Assembly (NCBI GenBank): GCA_964354215.1 | Contig: CAYGYT010000006.1 | Coordinates: forward strand, 1-64,000 | Direction of reading: 5' to 3' | DNA length: 64,000 nucleotides | Source: CAVRZR01 sp964354215 | Lineage (GTDB): Bacteria > Actinomycetota > Coriobacteriia > Anaerosomatales > CAVRZR01 | Shown: in pieces, positions 1 to 8,631 of the stretch | Layout: each line of letters opens with the position of its first letter | How positions within the stretch are numbered: position 1 is the stretch's first letter | Program-made: the position numbers and the translations under genes | Notes under the pieces: generated by a model | What the model was told of the DNA's origin: nothing | The model's database searches: none | The model's input: only the letters and a program-made list of their open reading frames with translations

Positions 1-1216
1 CCGGGAAGGACTGGCCGCCACCCGGCATCCACGAAGGCAGAGCCGACGTCACCGTGAGGTAGGTGACAAGCAACGCCGCGACGAGCATGAGCACGTTGTT
101 GAAGTAATACGCGCTCTCCTTCGAGGTGAGGCTCTCGAACTCGTCGTTGCCGGCAAAGGTGTCCTTGCGCAGCCACGCTCCACCTACGCCCACCACGAGC
201 GAGGCGACGATCATCGTCAGGAACACGCCGAACGAGAGCCAGTCCCGCTCGAACGCGTGGACCGACTGCACGACACCGGAGCGCGTGATGAACGTGCCGA
301 GAATGACGAGCGCGAAGGACACCGAAGCGAGCGAGACCGCCCACCGCTTGAAGCCCTCGCGCCGGCGATACACGGTGAAACTGTGGATGAGCCCGACGCC
401 AGTGAGCCAGGGCAGGAGCGACGCGTTCTCGACCGGGTCCCACGCCCAGTATCCGCCCCAGCCAAGGACGACGTAGGCCCAGATGGCGCCAAGGCCGATG
501 CCGATGCCGAGGAAGAGCCACGCGAAGACAGTAATGCGGTCGACGATCTGGACCCAGAGCTTGGAGCCGTCGTTCACGATGATCGCGGCGACCGCGAATG
601 CGAACGGTATGGTCATGCCGGCGTAGCCGATGAACAGCGTGGGCGGGTGCAGGATCATCGCCCAGTGCTGCAGGAGCGGGTTCATGCCGATTTGGCCGAT
701 AAGGAGCTCGCCGTTGGGACCGAGCCACTCAGCGGGGGAGACCTTGAACGGGTTGTTCGTGTCGAAGAAGAGAGAGATCAGGAACAGGATCTGCACCACG
801 TTCACGACCATGATGCCCATGTTCGAGAGCGGGTCGGTGATATGCAGTCGCCTGTAGGCGACGTACGCGGCGAAAACCGCGAGGAGCCAGGCCCAGAACA
901 GAAGCGAGCCCTCGCGCCCTGCCCAGAGTCCGGAGAGCTTGTAGAGCCACGAGAGACTCGACACGTCGGTGGAGTGGTTCTCGGCGATGTAGCGGAAGGC
1001 GAAGTTCTCCTGGAAGAACCCGACGACGAGGATGAACACCGAGACGGTCAGCGAGCCGACGACAGCAAACGTCGCGATGTAGCCGGTGTTGGTGACACCC
1101 TCACCCTGCTCGCTCCCGAGGCTGCGGCCCCATATCAGGGCAATGACCGCGACGACCGAAGAGATGAGCCCGAGCGCCATGAAGATGGTGCCGAGCGTCG
1201 TCCCGAAGTTCCCCAT
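1..1216 (-). CDS. ccmF: Cytochrome c heme lyase subunit CcmF (C-terminus cut by window edge)
   Basis: Membrane component of system-I cytochrome c maturation, which takes heme from CcmE and attaches it to apocytochromes outside the membrane. About 405 residues are visible from the ATG at 1216, and the reading frame runs open off the window start. The translation is a series of hydrophobic helices and contains the WWD-type heme-handling motif (GWGGYWAWDPVEN). It also has the typical N-terminal run with WAGREGSLLFWAW and a conserved LHPPTLFIGY segment, all diagnostic of the CcmF/CcsA family. CcmF proteins are normally about 650 residues, so roughly the last third is outside the window. It lies 83 bases downstream of ccmE on the same strand and is probably co-transcribed with it. 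Confidence 0.95.
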   Translation of the reverse strand, partial: MGNFGTTLGTIFMALGLISSVVAVIALIWGRSLGSEQGEGVTNTGYIATFAVVGSLTVSVFILVVGFFQENFAFRYIAENHSTDVSSLSWLYKLSGLWAGREGSLLFWAWLLAVFAAYVAYRRLHITDPLSNMGIMVVNVVQILFLISLFFDTNNPFKVSPAEWLGPNGELLIGQIGMNPLLQHWAMILHPPTLFIGYAGMTIPFAFAVAAIIVNDGSKLWVQIVDRITVFAWLFLGIGIGLGAIWAYVVLGWGGYWAWDPVENASLLPWLTGVGLIHSFTVYRRREGFKRWAVSLASVSFALVILGTFITRSGVVQSVHAFERDWLSFGVFLTMIVASLVVGVGGAWLRKDTFAGNDEFESLTSKESAYYFNNVLMLVAALLVTYLTVTSALPSWMPGGGQSFP

Positions 1217-1299
1217 TCGTGTCTCCTGTCGGTCGGTCTGGCTGGCAGCGAAACGCCGCGCCCCTCGAGCCGAGCGGCGCGGCGTGGTGCGTGTCTGAC

Positions 1300-1995
1300 C
1301 TAGCTCTTCTCGCTTTGCGACATGGCCACCGAGATCGCGTCGAAGATCCCGTTCTCGTCGAGCGAGCCACCGAGCACGACCTGAGAGCCGGTGTTCATGC
1401 CCTGAGGGATGGCACCATCGTAGAAGACGGTCACCGTCTTGTCGCCACCCTGGGCTGCATTGGAGATCACGAACCGGACGTCTCCGCCCGGCGGGGAAAT
1501 CTCGCCCGTGACATAGCCGGTGACCTTCACGGACTTGCCCGTGAGGTCGTCTCCGCCATTGAGCAGGTCCTGGACGGACAACGCGCCGGTGGCCGACTGG
1601 TACTTCGACGGGCACTTCGTGATCATGTCGTCCGAGTTGATCGTCTGGTCGGCACCCAGCTCTCCGGTCACGATGGCCACCACGCCGTCGCCGAAGGTGG
1701 ATGGAACGGTGCCGTTGTAGACGACCTTGATCGTCGGACCCGTGCCGCCCTTGTCACCTTCCTCCTGGATGGCAAACCGCATGGGGTTCGACTTCTTGTC
1801 CCAGGAACCGGCCACGACCGCGCCGCCGACGCGTACGCGTTCGCCAACGAGGCCCTGGTCCGAGGCGACGTCCTTCACTGTCTTGTAGTACGCGCCCTGC
1901 TGGCCGCCGGCGCCGAGGATGATGGCGGCGATGGCGACGAGGATGATGGCGGTCACACCTATGAGTCGATTCCGAGCCCGCTTGTTCACGAGCAA
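1300..1995 (-). CDS. ccmE: Cytochrome c maturation heme chaperone CcmE, cysteine type, with duplicated OB domain
   Basis: Periplasm-facing heme chaperone handing heme to CcmF. The 231-residue product has one N-terminal membrane anchor (about residues 11-28) and a beta-rich OB-type domain ending in CPSKY (Cys128, Tyr132). Classical CcmE has HxxxY there, with the His covalently holding heme. A CxxxY variant is known from some sulfate reducers, archaea and Gram-positives. Residues about 152-222 repeat the OB pattern (VRVGGAVVAGS versus VKVTGYVTGEI; VVYNGTVPSTF versus VFYDGAIPQGM) but lack any Cys/His-x3-Tyr motif. The protein is therefore about 70-90 residues longer than usual CcmE. It is followed by ccmF. 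The start is the only one that gives a complete anchor. Confidence 0.9.
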   Translation of the reverse strand: MLVNKRARNRLIGVTAIILVAIAAIILGAGGQQGAYYKTVKDVASDQGLVGERVRVGGAVVAGSWDKKSNPMRFAIQEEGDKGGTGPTIKVVYNGTVPSTFGDGVVAIVTGELGADQTINSDDMITKCPSKYQSATGALSVQDLLNGGDDLTGKSVKVTGYVTGEISPPGGDVRFVISNAAQGGDKTVTVFYDGAIPQGMNTGSQVVLGGSLDENGIFDAISVAMSQSEKS

Positions 1996-2065
1996 TCAGC
2001 TCCCTCACTGCAGCGGTCACCGAGGACCGCTTCGTGCCGACGTGAGGTGCCCTTCTCGCGACCGT

Positions 2066-2093
2066 GTACCGCGTGACGGCGTACCGCGTGACG
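2066..2093. repeat. 13-bp direct repeat upstream of ccmE
   Basis: The 13-mer GTACCGCGTGACG occurs at 2066-2078 and again at 2081-2093, a 15-base period, in the roughly 300-base space between ccmE and the gene at 2299. Apart from this and a possible promoter I see no gene in 1996-2298. It may be a regulator site, but nothing more can be said from sequence alone. Confidence 0.4.
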
Positions 2094-2136
2094 TGGAAGG
2101 CGCACCGCTTCTGCCTTAACTTGCCTGAACCTACAC

Positions 2137-2166
2137 AGATTACCACTGGTTGCGCGAGCATCACAA
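2137..2166 (-). promoter_or_regulatory. Possible sigma-70 type promoter for ccmEF
   Basis: On the minus strand TTGTGA (2166-2161) is followed after 18 bases by TAATCT (2142-2137), a reasonable -35/-10 pair. It lies about 140 bases upstream of the ccmE start, in an AT-richer patch of an otherwise GC-rich region. This is motif resemblance only. Confidence 0.3.
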
Positions 2167-2298
2167 CTGCCTGCGCGTCGCACGGTGCACGCGCGGACCG
2201 TGCACGCACGACTTCGGTATCCAGGTCCATGCGCATGGGAGCAAACGTGGTGCCGAGGAAGCGCGAAGCCGAGGGTCCCAATCGTGTGGCTTCCGGGG

Positions 2299-3204
2299 CT
2301 ACTCCTCGCGCTGCAGCCACCGCACGTCGGGAGTGAAGCCGACCTGGTCGAGCAGCCGCCGATACTCCCCCTGCGGAAGCTCGCTCGACGCCCCGGCGAG
2401 CGCCACCATAGCCGCCTCGATCACGTTGGCGCCAAACGAGCGGCCTTCGAGCCGGGGCGTGCTCGTCACCAGCAGCTCGACACCGCGTGAGCGCATGAGC
2501 TCGAGGTCCTCGGCGGTGGTCGTGTTCGTGATGACCCACTTAGCCCGCATGTCCTCGGGCATGTACTTGCGCACGAACTGCCAGTCGCCCGCGACGATGT
2601 CGGCCCAGGTGTAGAGCGCCTCGACCTTGGGCTTGCGCTCTGGCGCCTTCTCCTGCTCGGAGCCGGTCGGGTAGAGCCACTTGTATGGAAGCGCGACCAC
2701 GATGGGCGCGATGGTGCGGATGAGAATCCTCAAGGTGGTCCAGTTGCGGATCGGGATCGGCAGGTCGAGCGCGTAGATCAGATCGCCGAAGACCATCTCG
2801 CAGCCTGCGTCGTGGAGCGCTTCGGCGAGGCCCCATCGATCGACCGCCGAGGTGACCAGGACCTTCTTGCCGGCGAACTCGAGTCCGCACTCTCGCTTGA
2901 GAAACGCGACCGTCGAGCCCTCGACCGCGCCCTTGAGCCCGGTACCGTCGAGTACCGGCGTTGTGTGGACGCCCTTCACGAGCTTCTTCGCCGAGCGGAA
3001 GCGGTACGTTCCGCCGGCAGCGCGAAGCGACAGGTCTATGCCGCCCATGCCGAGGGCCGCGACCTTCCCATCGAGCTCCGTGAACAGCGCGGCGGCCCTG
3101 TCCATGTCGCCGTTCGTACCTTCACGCCGGATGCGGAACCGCTCGCCGAGAAGCTCGATCTCGACCGCGTGATCTCGCTTGGCCGAGCCGATCGAGACGC
3201 TCAC
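2299..3204 (-). CDS. Quinate 5-dehydrogenase-like protein (shikimate-dehydrogenase-type fold suspected)
   Basis: A 301-residue protein starting at GTG 3204. The open frame runs further upstream, but the GTG shares its G with the TAG stop of the preceding gene (TAGTG) and has AGAGG just before it. Blocks such as VSIGSAKRDH, RREGTNGDM, GMGGIDL, KKVLVTSAVDR, GDLIYALDLP, ADIVAGDWQFVRKY and the late EGRSFGANVIEA match, from memory, proteins annotated quinate 5-dehydrogenase in Firmicutes such as Moorella. Those also travel with the regulator found here. GKKVLVTSAVDRWG would be the nucleotide-binding segment. Substrate and pathway are not established, and the annotation name should not be read as proven activity. 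Confidence 0.7.
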   Translation of the reverse strand: MSVSIGSAKRDHAVEIELLGERFRIRREGTNGDMDRAAALFTELDGKVAALGMGGIDLSLRAAGGTYRFRSAKKLVKGVHTTPVLDGTGLKGAVEGSTVAFLKRECGLEFAGKKVLVTSAVDRWGLAEALHDAGCEMVFGDLIYALDLPIPIRNWTTLRILIRTIAPIVVALPYKWLYPTGSEQEKAPERKPKVEALYTWADIVAGDWQFVRKYMPEDMRAKWVITNTTTAEDLELMRSRGVELLVTSTPRLEGRSFGANVIEAAMVALAGASSELPQGEYRRLLDQVGFTPDVRWLQREE

Positions 3205-3845
3205 TACCTCTTTGATGGCTTCCGCCTTCCGACGATCTCGCCCGACGGCTTCCAGCGACCCGCCAGATCGGCGGCCTCGCGAAACGCCGCGCCGACGCGC
3301 GTACGTCGTGTGGCTCGGGGCCGGGCTGCCTCCACCGCCGCGAGCACCGTCTCCAGTTCGGCGACGTCGACACGAACATCCTCGCGTATCGGCGAATGGC
3401 CGAGCGCAATGCCGACGACTTCCTTGCCGAGGATCTTCTCGATGGTCTTGATCCGCCAGTCGCTCGCCATGAGCACGAGGACGTCGTAGTCCTTGAGCAC
3501 GGCGATCGTCTCGAGCAGCTGGTTGAAGATGTCGGCCGCCGAGCCGCTCTCGATCGACTCGCGCTCCCCTTGCGACACGACGAGCACGAAGTCGACGGCG
3601 TGCCTCTCGGCGACGGCGCGGACCTCCTCGGTGTTCGCAACGGGGAAGCCAACGAGCGCGATCCGGCCGCCCCGGCGGACCTCGCCTACGGTCTCGATGA
3701 AGCTCACGAACGAGCGCTGGACGCCGTGGGCCCGCGCCGATTCCTCCTGCGTGGCACCGCGCTCGCGATCCTCGAGAATGGCGGTGACCGCATCGGTTAT
3801 CTTGCCGAGGCTGATGACCTTGTTGCCTACACGGAACAGCCGCAC
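3204..3845 (-). CDS. Small HTH regulator paired with the quinate-dehydrogenase-like gene
   Basis: A 213-residue protein if translation begins at GTG 3845, which has GAAGGGG eight bases upstream. An ATG at 3914 would add an unconserved Arg-rich leader. Residues about 10-50 (KITDAVTAILEDR, TQEESARAHGVQRSFVSFIE) look like a helix-turn-helix. The rest (GGRIALVGFPV, DFVLVVSQGER, KDYDVLVLMASDW, IEKILGKEVVGIALG) forms an alternating alpha/beta domain that may sense a ligand. The stop overlaps the start of the downstream gene by one base, so the two are co-translated. In other genomes this protein is called simply transcriptional regulator. The DNA target and inducer are unknown. Confidence 0.7.
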   Translation of the reverse strand: MRLFRVGNKVISLGKITDAVTAILEDRERGATQEESARAHGVQRSFVSFIETVGEVRRGGRIALVGFPVANTEEVRAVAERHAVDFVLVVSQGERESIESGSAADIFNQLLETIAVLKDYDVLVLMASDWRIKTIEKILGKEVVGIALGHSPIREDVRVDVAELETVLAAVEAARPRATRRTRVGAAFREAADLAGRWKPSGEIVGRRKPSKR

Positions 3846-3969
3846 CAGTGTTGCCCCTTCGCTCTCGCCAGCCCATGTGCCCACGCGTGCCCTCGTGGGC
3901 CGGCGTGACCTCATCGGCCCGCGTACCCTCGCGCACTGCGGCGCACGAGCCGACGTCCTCGGCCAGATT

Positions 3970-4734
3970 CTACGCGTTCAGCTCGTAGATGAGTCCGAGC
4001 CCCTTGAGCGTGAGGTCCGGATCGACGGCATCGATCGTCTCGCAGAGCGGCGCCATCTTCTCGGCAAGCCCGCCTGTGGCAACCACCTTCGTCCGCGTTC
4101 CAAGCTCGCCCCACACGCGCCGAACGAGTCCATCCACCATCGCCGCTTCGCCGAGCAGCAGACCCGCCTGGACGCTCGCTCGCGTGTTGGTGCCGATGAC
4201 GTGGTCGGGCGGCTCCAGATCGACTTTCGAGAGACGGGCGGCTCGAGAGAAGAGCGCGTCGGCCGAGGTCTCGACACCGGGCGCGATTGCGCCACCGAGG
4301 TAGCCGCCGTCCTCGGCGATGACGTCGATCGTGGTAGCGGTGCCGAAATCGACGACCACCACCGGCCCGCCGTACAGACGGAAGGCCGCCACGCCGTTCA
4401 CGATCCGGTCCGCGCCGACCTCATGCGGGTTCTCGTAGCGAATATCCATGCCGGTCTTCACGCCGGGCCCGACCACGAGCGGTGCGACGCCGGTCGCACG
4501 CGCAGCCATCTCTTCGTACGCCGTGGTAAGACTAGGGACCACCGATGCGACGATCGCGCGCTCAATGTCTGCCCACGAGCGCCCTTCGGCTGCGAGCAGC
4601 CCGCCGATCTTGACACGCAGCTCGTCGGCGGTGAGTGCGGCGTCCGTGCTCACCCGCCAGTGCCCGTCGAGGTGCCCGCCCTCGAAGAGCCCGAGCACGG
4701 TCTGTGTGTTGCCGACGTCGACTGCGAGTATCAC
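3970..4734 (-). CDS. coaX: Type III pantothenate kinase
   Basis: Phosphorylates pantothenate to 4-phosphopantothenate, the first step of coenzyme A synthesis in the cytoplasm. The 254 residues start at a GTG with GAGAGGA upstream. Signatures include the N-terminal phosphate-binding DVGNTQTVLG (DxGNT), the ribose/pantothenate motif GADRIVNGVAAF (GxDR), the acidic VVDFGTATTIDV, GGAIAPGV, and the late VATGGLA. Length matches CoaX enzymes. It is divergent from the response-regulator gene at 4943 and forms a minus-strand group with the two genes downstream. Its substrate can be made by panB/panC at 14-16 kb. Confidence 0.95.
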   Translation of the reverse strand: MILAVDVGNTQTVLGLFEGGHLDGHWRVSTDAALTADELRVKIGGLLAAEGRSWADIERAIVASVVPSLTTAYEEMAARATGVAPLVVGPGVKTGMDIRYENPHEVGADRIVNGVAAFRLYGGPVVVVDFGTATTIDVIAEDGGYLGGAIAPGVETSADALFSRAARLSKVDLEPPDHVIGTNTRASVQAGLLLGEAAMVDGLVRRVWGELGTRTKVVATGGLAEKMAPLCETIDAVDPDLTLKGLGLIYELNA

Positions 4735-4942
4735 GAGGATCCTCTCGGAAACGGTGCGGTAACCGAGCAGGTCAGCCGCTCACACGCTCGATGCTATCAT
4801 CGCCTCGGTACCGAATGGTGGCAAACCAGTTCCCCTCGCACGTGTCATCTGCACGCGCCACCTGCGAAATGCCGCCGTGCGCGTGCTGCCCGTCGCGCGT
4901 CCATACCGCCGACAGCGTCCGCTCGAGTCCCAGGAGGTCTCG

Positions 4943-5653
4943 ATGAGCGAAACCCCCGCACGCATCCTCGTAGTCGACGACGAGGAGTCGATCACCGAGT
5001 TCGTCTCGTACAACCTGCGGAAAGAGGGCTACGACGTCGCGGTTGCGCACGACGGCGACGAGGCCCTCGCGCTCGCCAAGGACACGCAATACGACCTCGT
5101 CATCCTCGACGTCATGCTCCCCGGCATGGACGGCTACGAGGTCTGTCGACGCCTCCGTGCAGATACGGAGGTTCCCGTGCTCTTTCTCTCGGCTCGCGAC
5201 ACCGAGCTCGACAAGGTCGTCGGGCTCGAGATCGGTGGAGACGACTACCTCGCCAAGCCGTTCGGCATCCGAGAGCTCCAGGCGCGCGTGAAGGCGCTCC
5301 TCAGACGCGCCCCGGCCGCCACGGCGAAGTCCGATGCTCCAGCGGGCGACATCATGCAGGCGTCGGATATCACGCTCGACGAGGCCGCGCACACTGCCGT
5401 GTACGGCGCTGACGAGACGCTTATCGATCTCACGCCTCGCGAGTTCGAGCTACTCGCAACGCTCATGCGGCACGCGGGCAAGGTGCTCAACCGCGACCAG
5501 TTGCTGCGCCAGGCGTGGGGCTGGGAGTACCTCGTCGAGACCAAGACCGTCGACACGCACATCAAGCGCCTCCGAGACAAGCTCGAGGCCGCCGGCGTCG
5601 ACCCCGCCGTTGTCGAGACCGTGCGCGGATACGGCTACCGCCTGCGCACGTAG
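4943..5653 (+). CDS. OmpR/PhoB-family response regulator
   Basis: A 236-residue two-domain regulator. The receiver domain occupies about residues 7-120, with the acidic pair in VVDDEE, phospho-acceptor Asp in VILDVMLPGMDGYEV, the switch Ser in FLSAR and the conserved Lys in YLAKPFG. A winged-helix output domain fills residues 140-235 (LTPREFELLATLM, VDTHIKRLRDKLE, VRGYGYRL). ATG 4943 has AGGAGG at 4932-4937, which excludes the in-frame upstream codons. It is followed after 12 bases by its kinase. The pair resembles PhoB/PhoR or WalR/WalK systems. The stimulus cannot be told from sequence, and no phosphate-transport genes are nearby. Confidence 0.92.
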   Translation: MSETPARILVVDDEESITEFVSYNLRKEGYDVAVAHDGDEALALAKDTQYDLVILDVMLPGMDGYEVCRRLRADTEVPVLFLSARDTELDKVVGLEIGGDDYLAKPFGIRELQARVKALLRRAPAATAKSDAPAGDIMQASDITLDEAAHTAVYGADETLIDLTPREFELLATLMRHAGKVLNRDQLLRQAWGWEYLVETKTVDTHIKRLRDKLEAAGVDPAVVETVRGYGYRLRT

Positions 5654-5665
5654 CATCGGCCTCAG

Positions 5666-7087
5666 ATGCAGGCCTCGATACGCACCCGCCTCATGCTCGC
5701 ACTGCTCGCGGTCGCTCTCGTCGCGGCGGCGGGGCTCTCGGCCTACTTCCTGAACGAACTCGAGGCGTACGGTCTTCGCAAGCTCGAGGAGCGCCTCCTG
5801 CGTGAGGCGCAGCTCGTGTCGGCGACCGTCGCACACGGGGCCAGCGCCAAGGAGATGCAGAGCGTGCTCTCGAGCGTGGCGCCGCTTCCCGCCTCCCGAG
5901 TGGCCGTGCTGAATCGGGAAGCCGTCGTCATCGCCGACTCCGGCGGCGCGCGAGCGGTCGGACGCGCGTACAAGGACCGACGCGAGGTGCTCGCGGCTCT
6001 CGGCGGGGCGTCCGGCACGGCGGTGCGGAGCTCGTCGACGGGAAAGAACGCGCTCTACGTCGCCTCCCCCATCGTGCGAAAGGGCACGGTAGTGGGTGTC
6101 GCGTACGCATCTGCCGAGACCTTCTCGATATGGACGCTCTTGAGCGACTACCGCGGCAGGCTCGTCGCTGTCGTCGCGCTCTTCGTTCTCGGAACGCTCG
6201 GCATCGCCGAACTGGTGTCGCGGTGGCTCACCGCACCGCTCCTGCAGCTCGAGACCGCGACCACCGCGTTTGCGGCCGGCGACCACAAAGTCCGTGTCAG
6301 TCCAACCGGGCCGCGAGAGATCCACGCGGTGGCCGAGTCGTTCAACTCGATGGCCGACGAGGTCGAGCGTGTCGTCACCGAGCTTCGCGCCGAGGAACAG
6401 CTGAAGTCCCAGTTCGTCTCAGACGTCTCGCACGAGCTGCGGACGCCACTCACCGCGATCCGCGGTGCCGCCGAGACGCTTCTCGACGGCGACGTTCCCG
6501 CGTCGGACCAGGAGCGGTTCCTCACGAGCATCGTCGCCGAGTCGGACCGCCTGGCCAGGCTCGCGAACGACCTTCTCGCACTGCAGCGCATCGAGGGCGC
6601 CACCGGGGAGCTGCCGCTGCGTATCATCGACCTGCGCACGGCAGCGGAGCGCGTTGCCTCTGCGTTCGCGCCGCTCATGGAAGACCGCGGCGTGAGACTC
6701 ACGATCAGCGGCGAGTCACCCACCGTGCTCGGCGACCAGGACCGGATCCAACAGGTGATCGCGAACCTCGTTGACAACGCCAGCCGGCACGTCGGCAGCG
6801 GAGGGCGCGTCGAAGTGCAGCTCGGCGGCGAGGGGGATTGGGCGTTCCTGTCGGTGGTCGACGACGGCCCCGGCATTCCCGAGGAGGACCTGCCGAGGCT
6901 CTTCGACCGCTTCTACCGATCCCAGCCGAGCAGAGACCGCTCCACCGGCGGGTCGGGACTCGGACTCGCGATCGTGAAGGCGATCGTGACCGCTCACGGC
7001 GGGACGATCCAAGCGGCGAACCGGCCGGGTGGAGGCTCGCGCTTCACGGTGCGGTTGCCGGCGCTCCGGCGGTCGTTCGGCGCGTAG
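5666..7087 (+). CDS. Sensor histidine kinase partner of the 4943 regulator
   Basis: A 473-residue membrane kinase. There is a transmembrane helix at about residues 8-28, an extracytoplasmic region of about 135 residues, and a second helix at about 168-188. A HAMP linker follows, then a HisKA domain with the phospho-acceptor His in DVSHELRTPLTAI. The ATPase domain has the N box (VIANLVDNASRH), G1 (VDDGPGIPEEDL), F box (FDRFYR) and G2 (GGSGLGLAIVKAI). It starts 12 bases after the regulator and forms a two-gene operon that ends opposite bioY. Architecture is PhoR/WalK-like without a PAS domain. Confidence 0.92.
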   Translation: MQASIRTRLMLALLAVALVAAAGLSAYFLNELEAYGLRKLEERLLREAQLVSATVAHGASAKEMQSVLSSVAPLPASRVAVLNREAVVIADSGGARAVGRAYKDRREVLAALGGASGTAVRSSSTGKNALYVASPIVRKGTVVGVAYASAETFSIWTLLSDYRGRLVAVVALFVLGTLGIAELVSRWLTAPLLQLETATTAFAAGDHKVRVSPTGPREIHAVAESFNSMADEVERVVTELRAEEQLKSQFVSDVSHELRTPLTAIRGAAETLLDGDVPASDQERFLTSIVAESDRLARLANDLLALQRIEGATGELPLRIIDLRTAAERVASAFAPLMEDRGVRLTISGESPTVLGDQDRIQQVIANLVDNASRHVGSGGRVEVQLGGEGDWAFLSVVDDGPGIPEEDLPRLFDRFYRSQPSRDRSTGGSGLGLAIVKAIVTAHGGTIQAANRPGGGSRFTVRLPALRRSFGA

Positions 7088-7151
7088 GGACGGCACAACG
7101 CGCAGCGCCCGGGTCACCCGCGAGACTCCGCTCGGGAGCGACCGCCCGCCG

Positions 7152-7736
7152 CTAGCTCACGACACCGGCGCGTCTAAGGGTGGATGCCACAGCAATCGCT
7201 GCGACGGCTTTGCCTATGTCGACGGCAACGAAAGGCAGCACGCCCGCCGCGAACGCCGCCATGGGTCCCATGCCGGTGACGAGAGCGAGCTGGGCCCAGC
7301 CCAGCACGTAGATCACGAGGACGGTCGCCGCCGCCGCGGCAGCCTCGGCGAAGACCTCCCGGACCCCGGCTCGCACCAGCACTTGCCGACAGAGCGCCCC
7401 GAGCATCGCGCCGAACAGGAAGCCGAACAGATACCCGCCGGTCGGTCCGAACAGCACACCGAGGCCGGCACGTCCTCCCGCGAACACCGGTGCCCCGAGG
7501 GCGCCGAGCAGCAGGTAGACACCGACTGCCGCGGCGGCACGTCCCGGCGTGAGCAGCAGCGCGATGAGGACCACCACGAACACCTGCAGCGTGAGCGGGA
7601 CCGTGCCTATCGGGAAAGAGATCCACGCGGAACTCGCCAGGAGCGCGGCAAGAAGGCCGCCAACCACCAGTTGCCGGCTCCTGGACACAGCTGTGGCGCC
7701 CTGTGCGGGCTGTGGTTCGAACACGGGCTCGCTCAC
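7152..7736 (-). CDS. bioY: Biotin transporter substrate-binding component BioY
   Basis: A 194-residue membrane protein that captures biotin, normally as the S component of an energy-coupling-factor importer. The six hydrophobic helices carry BioY hallmarks: GTVPLTLQVFVVVL, GVYLLLGALGAPVFAGGRAG, FGPTGGYLFGFLFGA and the C-terminal PFVAVDIGKAVAA. The GTG start at 7736 has GGGGAG upstream. It lies 80 bases downstream of birA on the same strand, linking uptake and use of biotin. No ECF ATPase or T component is in the window, so a shared ECF module elsewhere, or solitary BioY function, is implied. Confidence 0.93.
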   Translation of the reverse strand: MSEPVFEPQPAQGATAVSRSRQLVVGGLLAALLASSAWISFPIGTVPLTLQVFVVVLIALLLTPGRAAAAVGVYLLLGALGAPVFAGGRAGLGVLFGPTGGYLFGFLFGAMLGALCRQVLVRAGVREVFAEAAAAAATVLVIYVLGWAQLALVTGMGPMAAFAAGVLPFVAVDIGKAVAAIAVASTLRRAGVVS

Positions 7737-7815
7737 GGGTTGCTCCCCAGGAGGGTCTCCGGACGGGAAGACGGCTGAAGCGCACCTTAGTCTTGGCAGA
7801 AGCCGAAGGTCAAGG

Positions 7816-8631
7816 TCACGCGCGGGGCCGGAGGGTCAGCTCGCCGGACGCGACAGCGACTCGTCCCACGACGCTGTCGACCACGAGGAGGCCTGCTTCG
7901 TCGATATCGACCGCCGCGCCGTCGGCCACGAGCCCGCCCGACGGGTCAGAGATCTGCACGTCGGTGCCGACAGTGGCCGAGCGCTCGAGGTACGCGACAC
8001 GCACGCCAGCGAAGCCGTCCGCGAGGAACGCCGCGTAGGATCCCGCAACGCCGTCGAGCACAGCGGCCGCGACCTGGCTGAACGTCACGACGGCGAGCCG
8101 GTCCCCTAGGAAGGCGGCACCCGGTGGCACTTCGACACCGTCCCCATCGTCGCCCGCCGCCGAGGGGCGCGCGACGTTCAGCCCGATGCCCGCAACCGCC
8201 CACCGCGTCCCTCTCGAGTCCGCGCCCGATTCCACGAGGACGCCCGCGACCTTCCCGCCGTCGACGAGGACGTCGTTCGGCCACTTCAGACGCGGGACGA
8301 CCCCGAGGCGCTCGAGCCCGTACGCAACGCCGAGGCCGACCACCAGCGGCAGCGGAGCGAGCGCCGGAGGTCCCGCTGGCGGGCGCAGGAGAGCGGACAG
8401 ATACACGCCGCCCTCGGGCGACTCCCACGCGCGACCCATGCGCCCGCGACCGCTCGTCTGTGCCGAAGCGAGCACGACGGTGCCCTCGGGTGCGCCCTCG
8501 AGCGCGAGCGCCCGAGCGTCGTCGTTAGTCGACCCGGTCGCGCCTCCGCCCTCGATGCGGACCCAGAAGTCGGAACTAAGCAGCGCGCGGACCTCATCGG
8601 ATGAGAGAACGCCTGCCGCATCAGGGCTCAT
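7816..8631 (-). CDS. birA: Biotin-protein ligase (no DNA-binding domain)
   Basis: Activates biotin with ATP and attaches it to the biotin carrier lysine of carboxylases. The 271-residue enzyme has the signature GRGRMGRAWESPEGG (the biotinoyl-AMP loop, usually GRGRRGR), KWPNDVLVDGGKVAGVLVE, GIGLNV, and a C-terminal SH3-like BPL_C domain. There is no N-terminal winged helix, so this is a group I ligase that does not itself repress biotin genes. The start overlaps the end of the upstream DedA gene by 11 bases. The neighbouring bioY supports the assignment. Confidence 0.93.
   Translation of the reverse strand: MSPDAAGVLSSDEVRALLSSDFWVRIEGGGATGSTNDDARALALEGAPEGTVVLASAQTSGRGRMGRAWESPEGGVYLSALLRPPAGPPALAPLPLVVGLGVAYGLERLGVVPRLKWPNDVLVDGGKVAGVLVESGADSRGTRWAVAGIGLNVARPSAAGDDGDGVEVPPGAAFLGDRLAVVTFSQVAAAVLDGVAGSYAAFLADGFAGVRVAYLERSATVGTDVQISDPSGGLVADGAAVDIDEAGLLVVDSVVGRVAVASGELTLRPRA

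Noticed and set aside
257..1303. Long plus-strand open frame (348 residues, highly charged)
   Set aside because: It is antisense to ccmF, whose minus-strand translation has clear family motifs. The charged, repetitive product is typical of antisense frames in GC-rich genes.
2299..3936. 545-residue minus-strand frame as a single long protein
   Set aside because: Conserved residues begin only at the GTG at 3204, which overlaps the stop of the separate regulator gene. The upstream part is a shadow of that regulator.
3493..5412. 639-residue plus-strand open frame
   Set aside because: It runs antisense to coaX and then out of frame through the response regulator. The composition is Arg/His-rich and no domain is visible.
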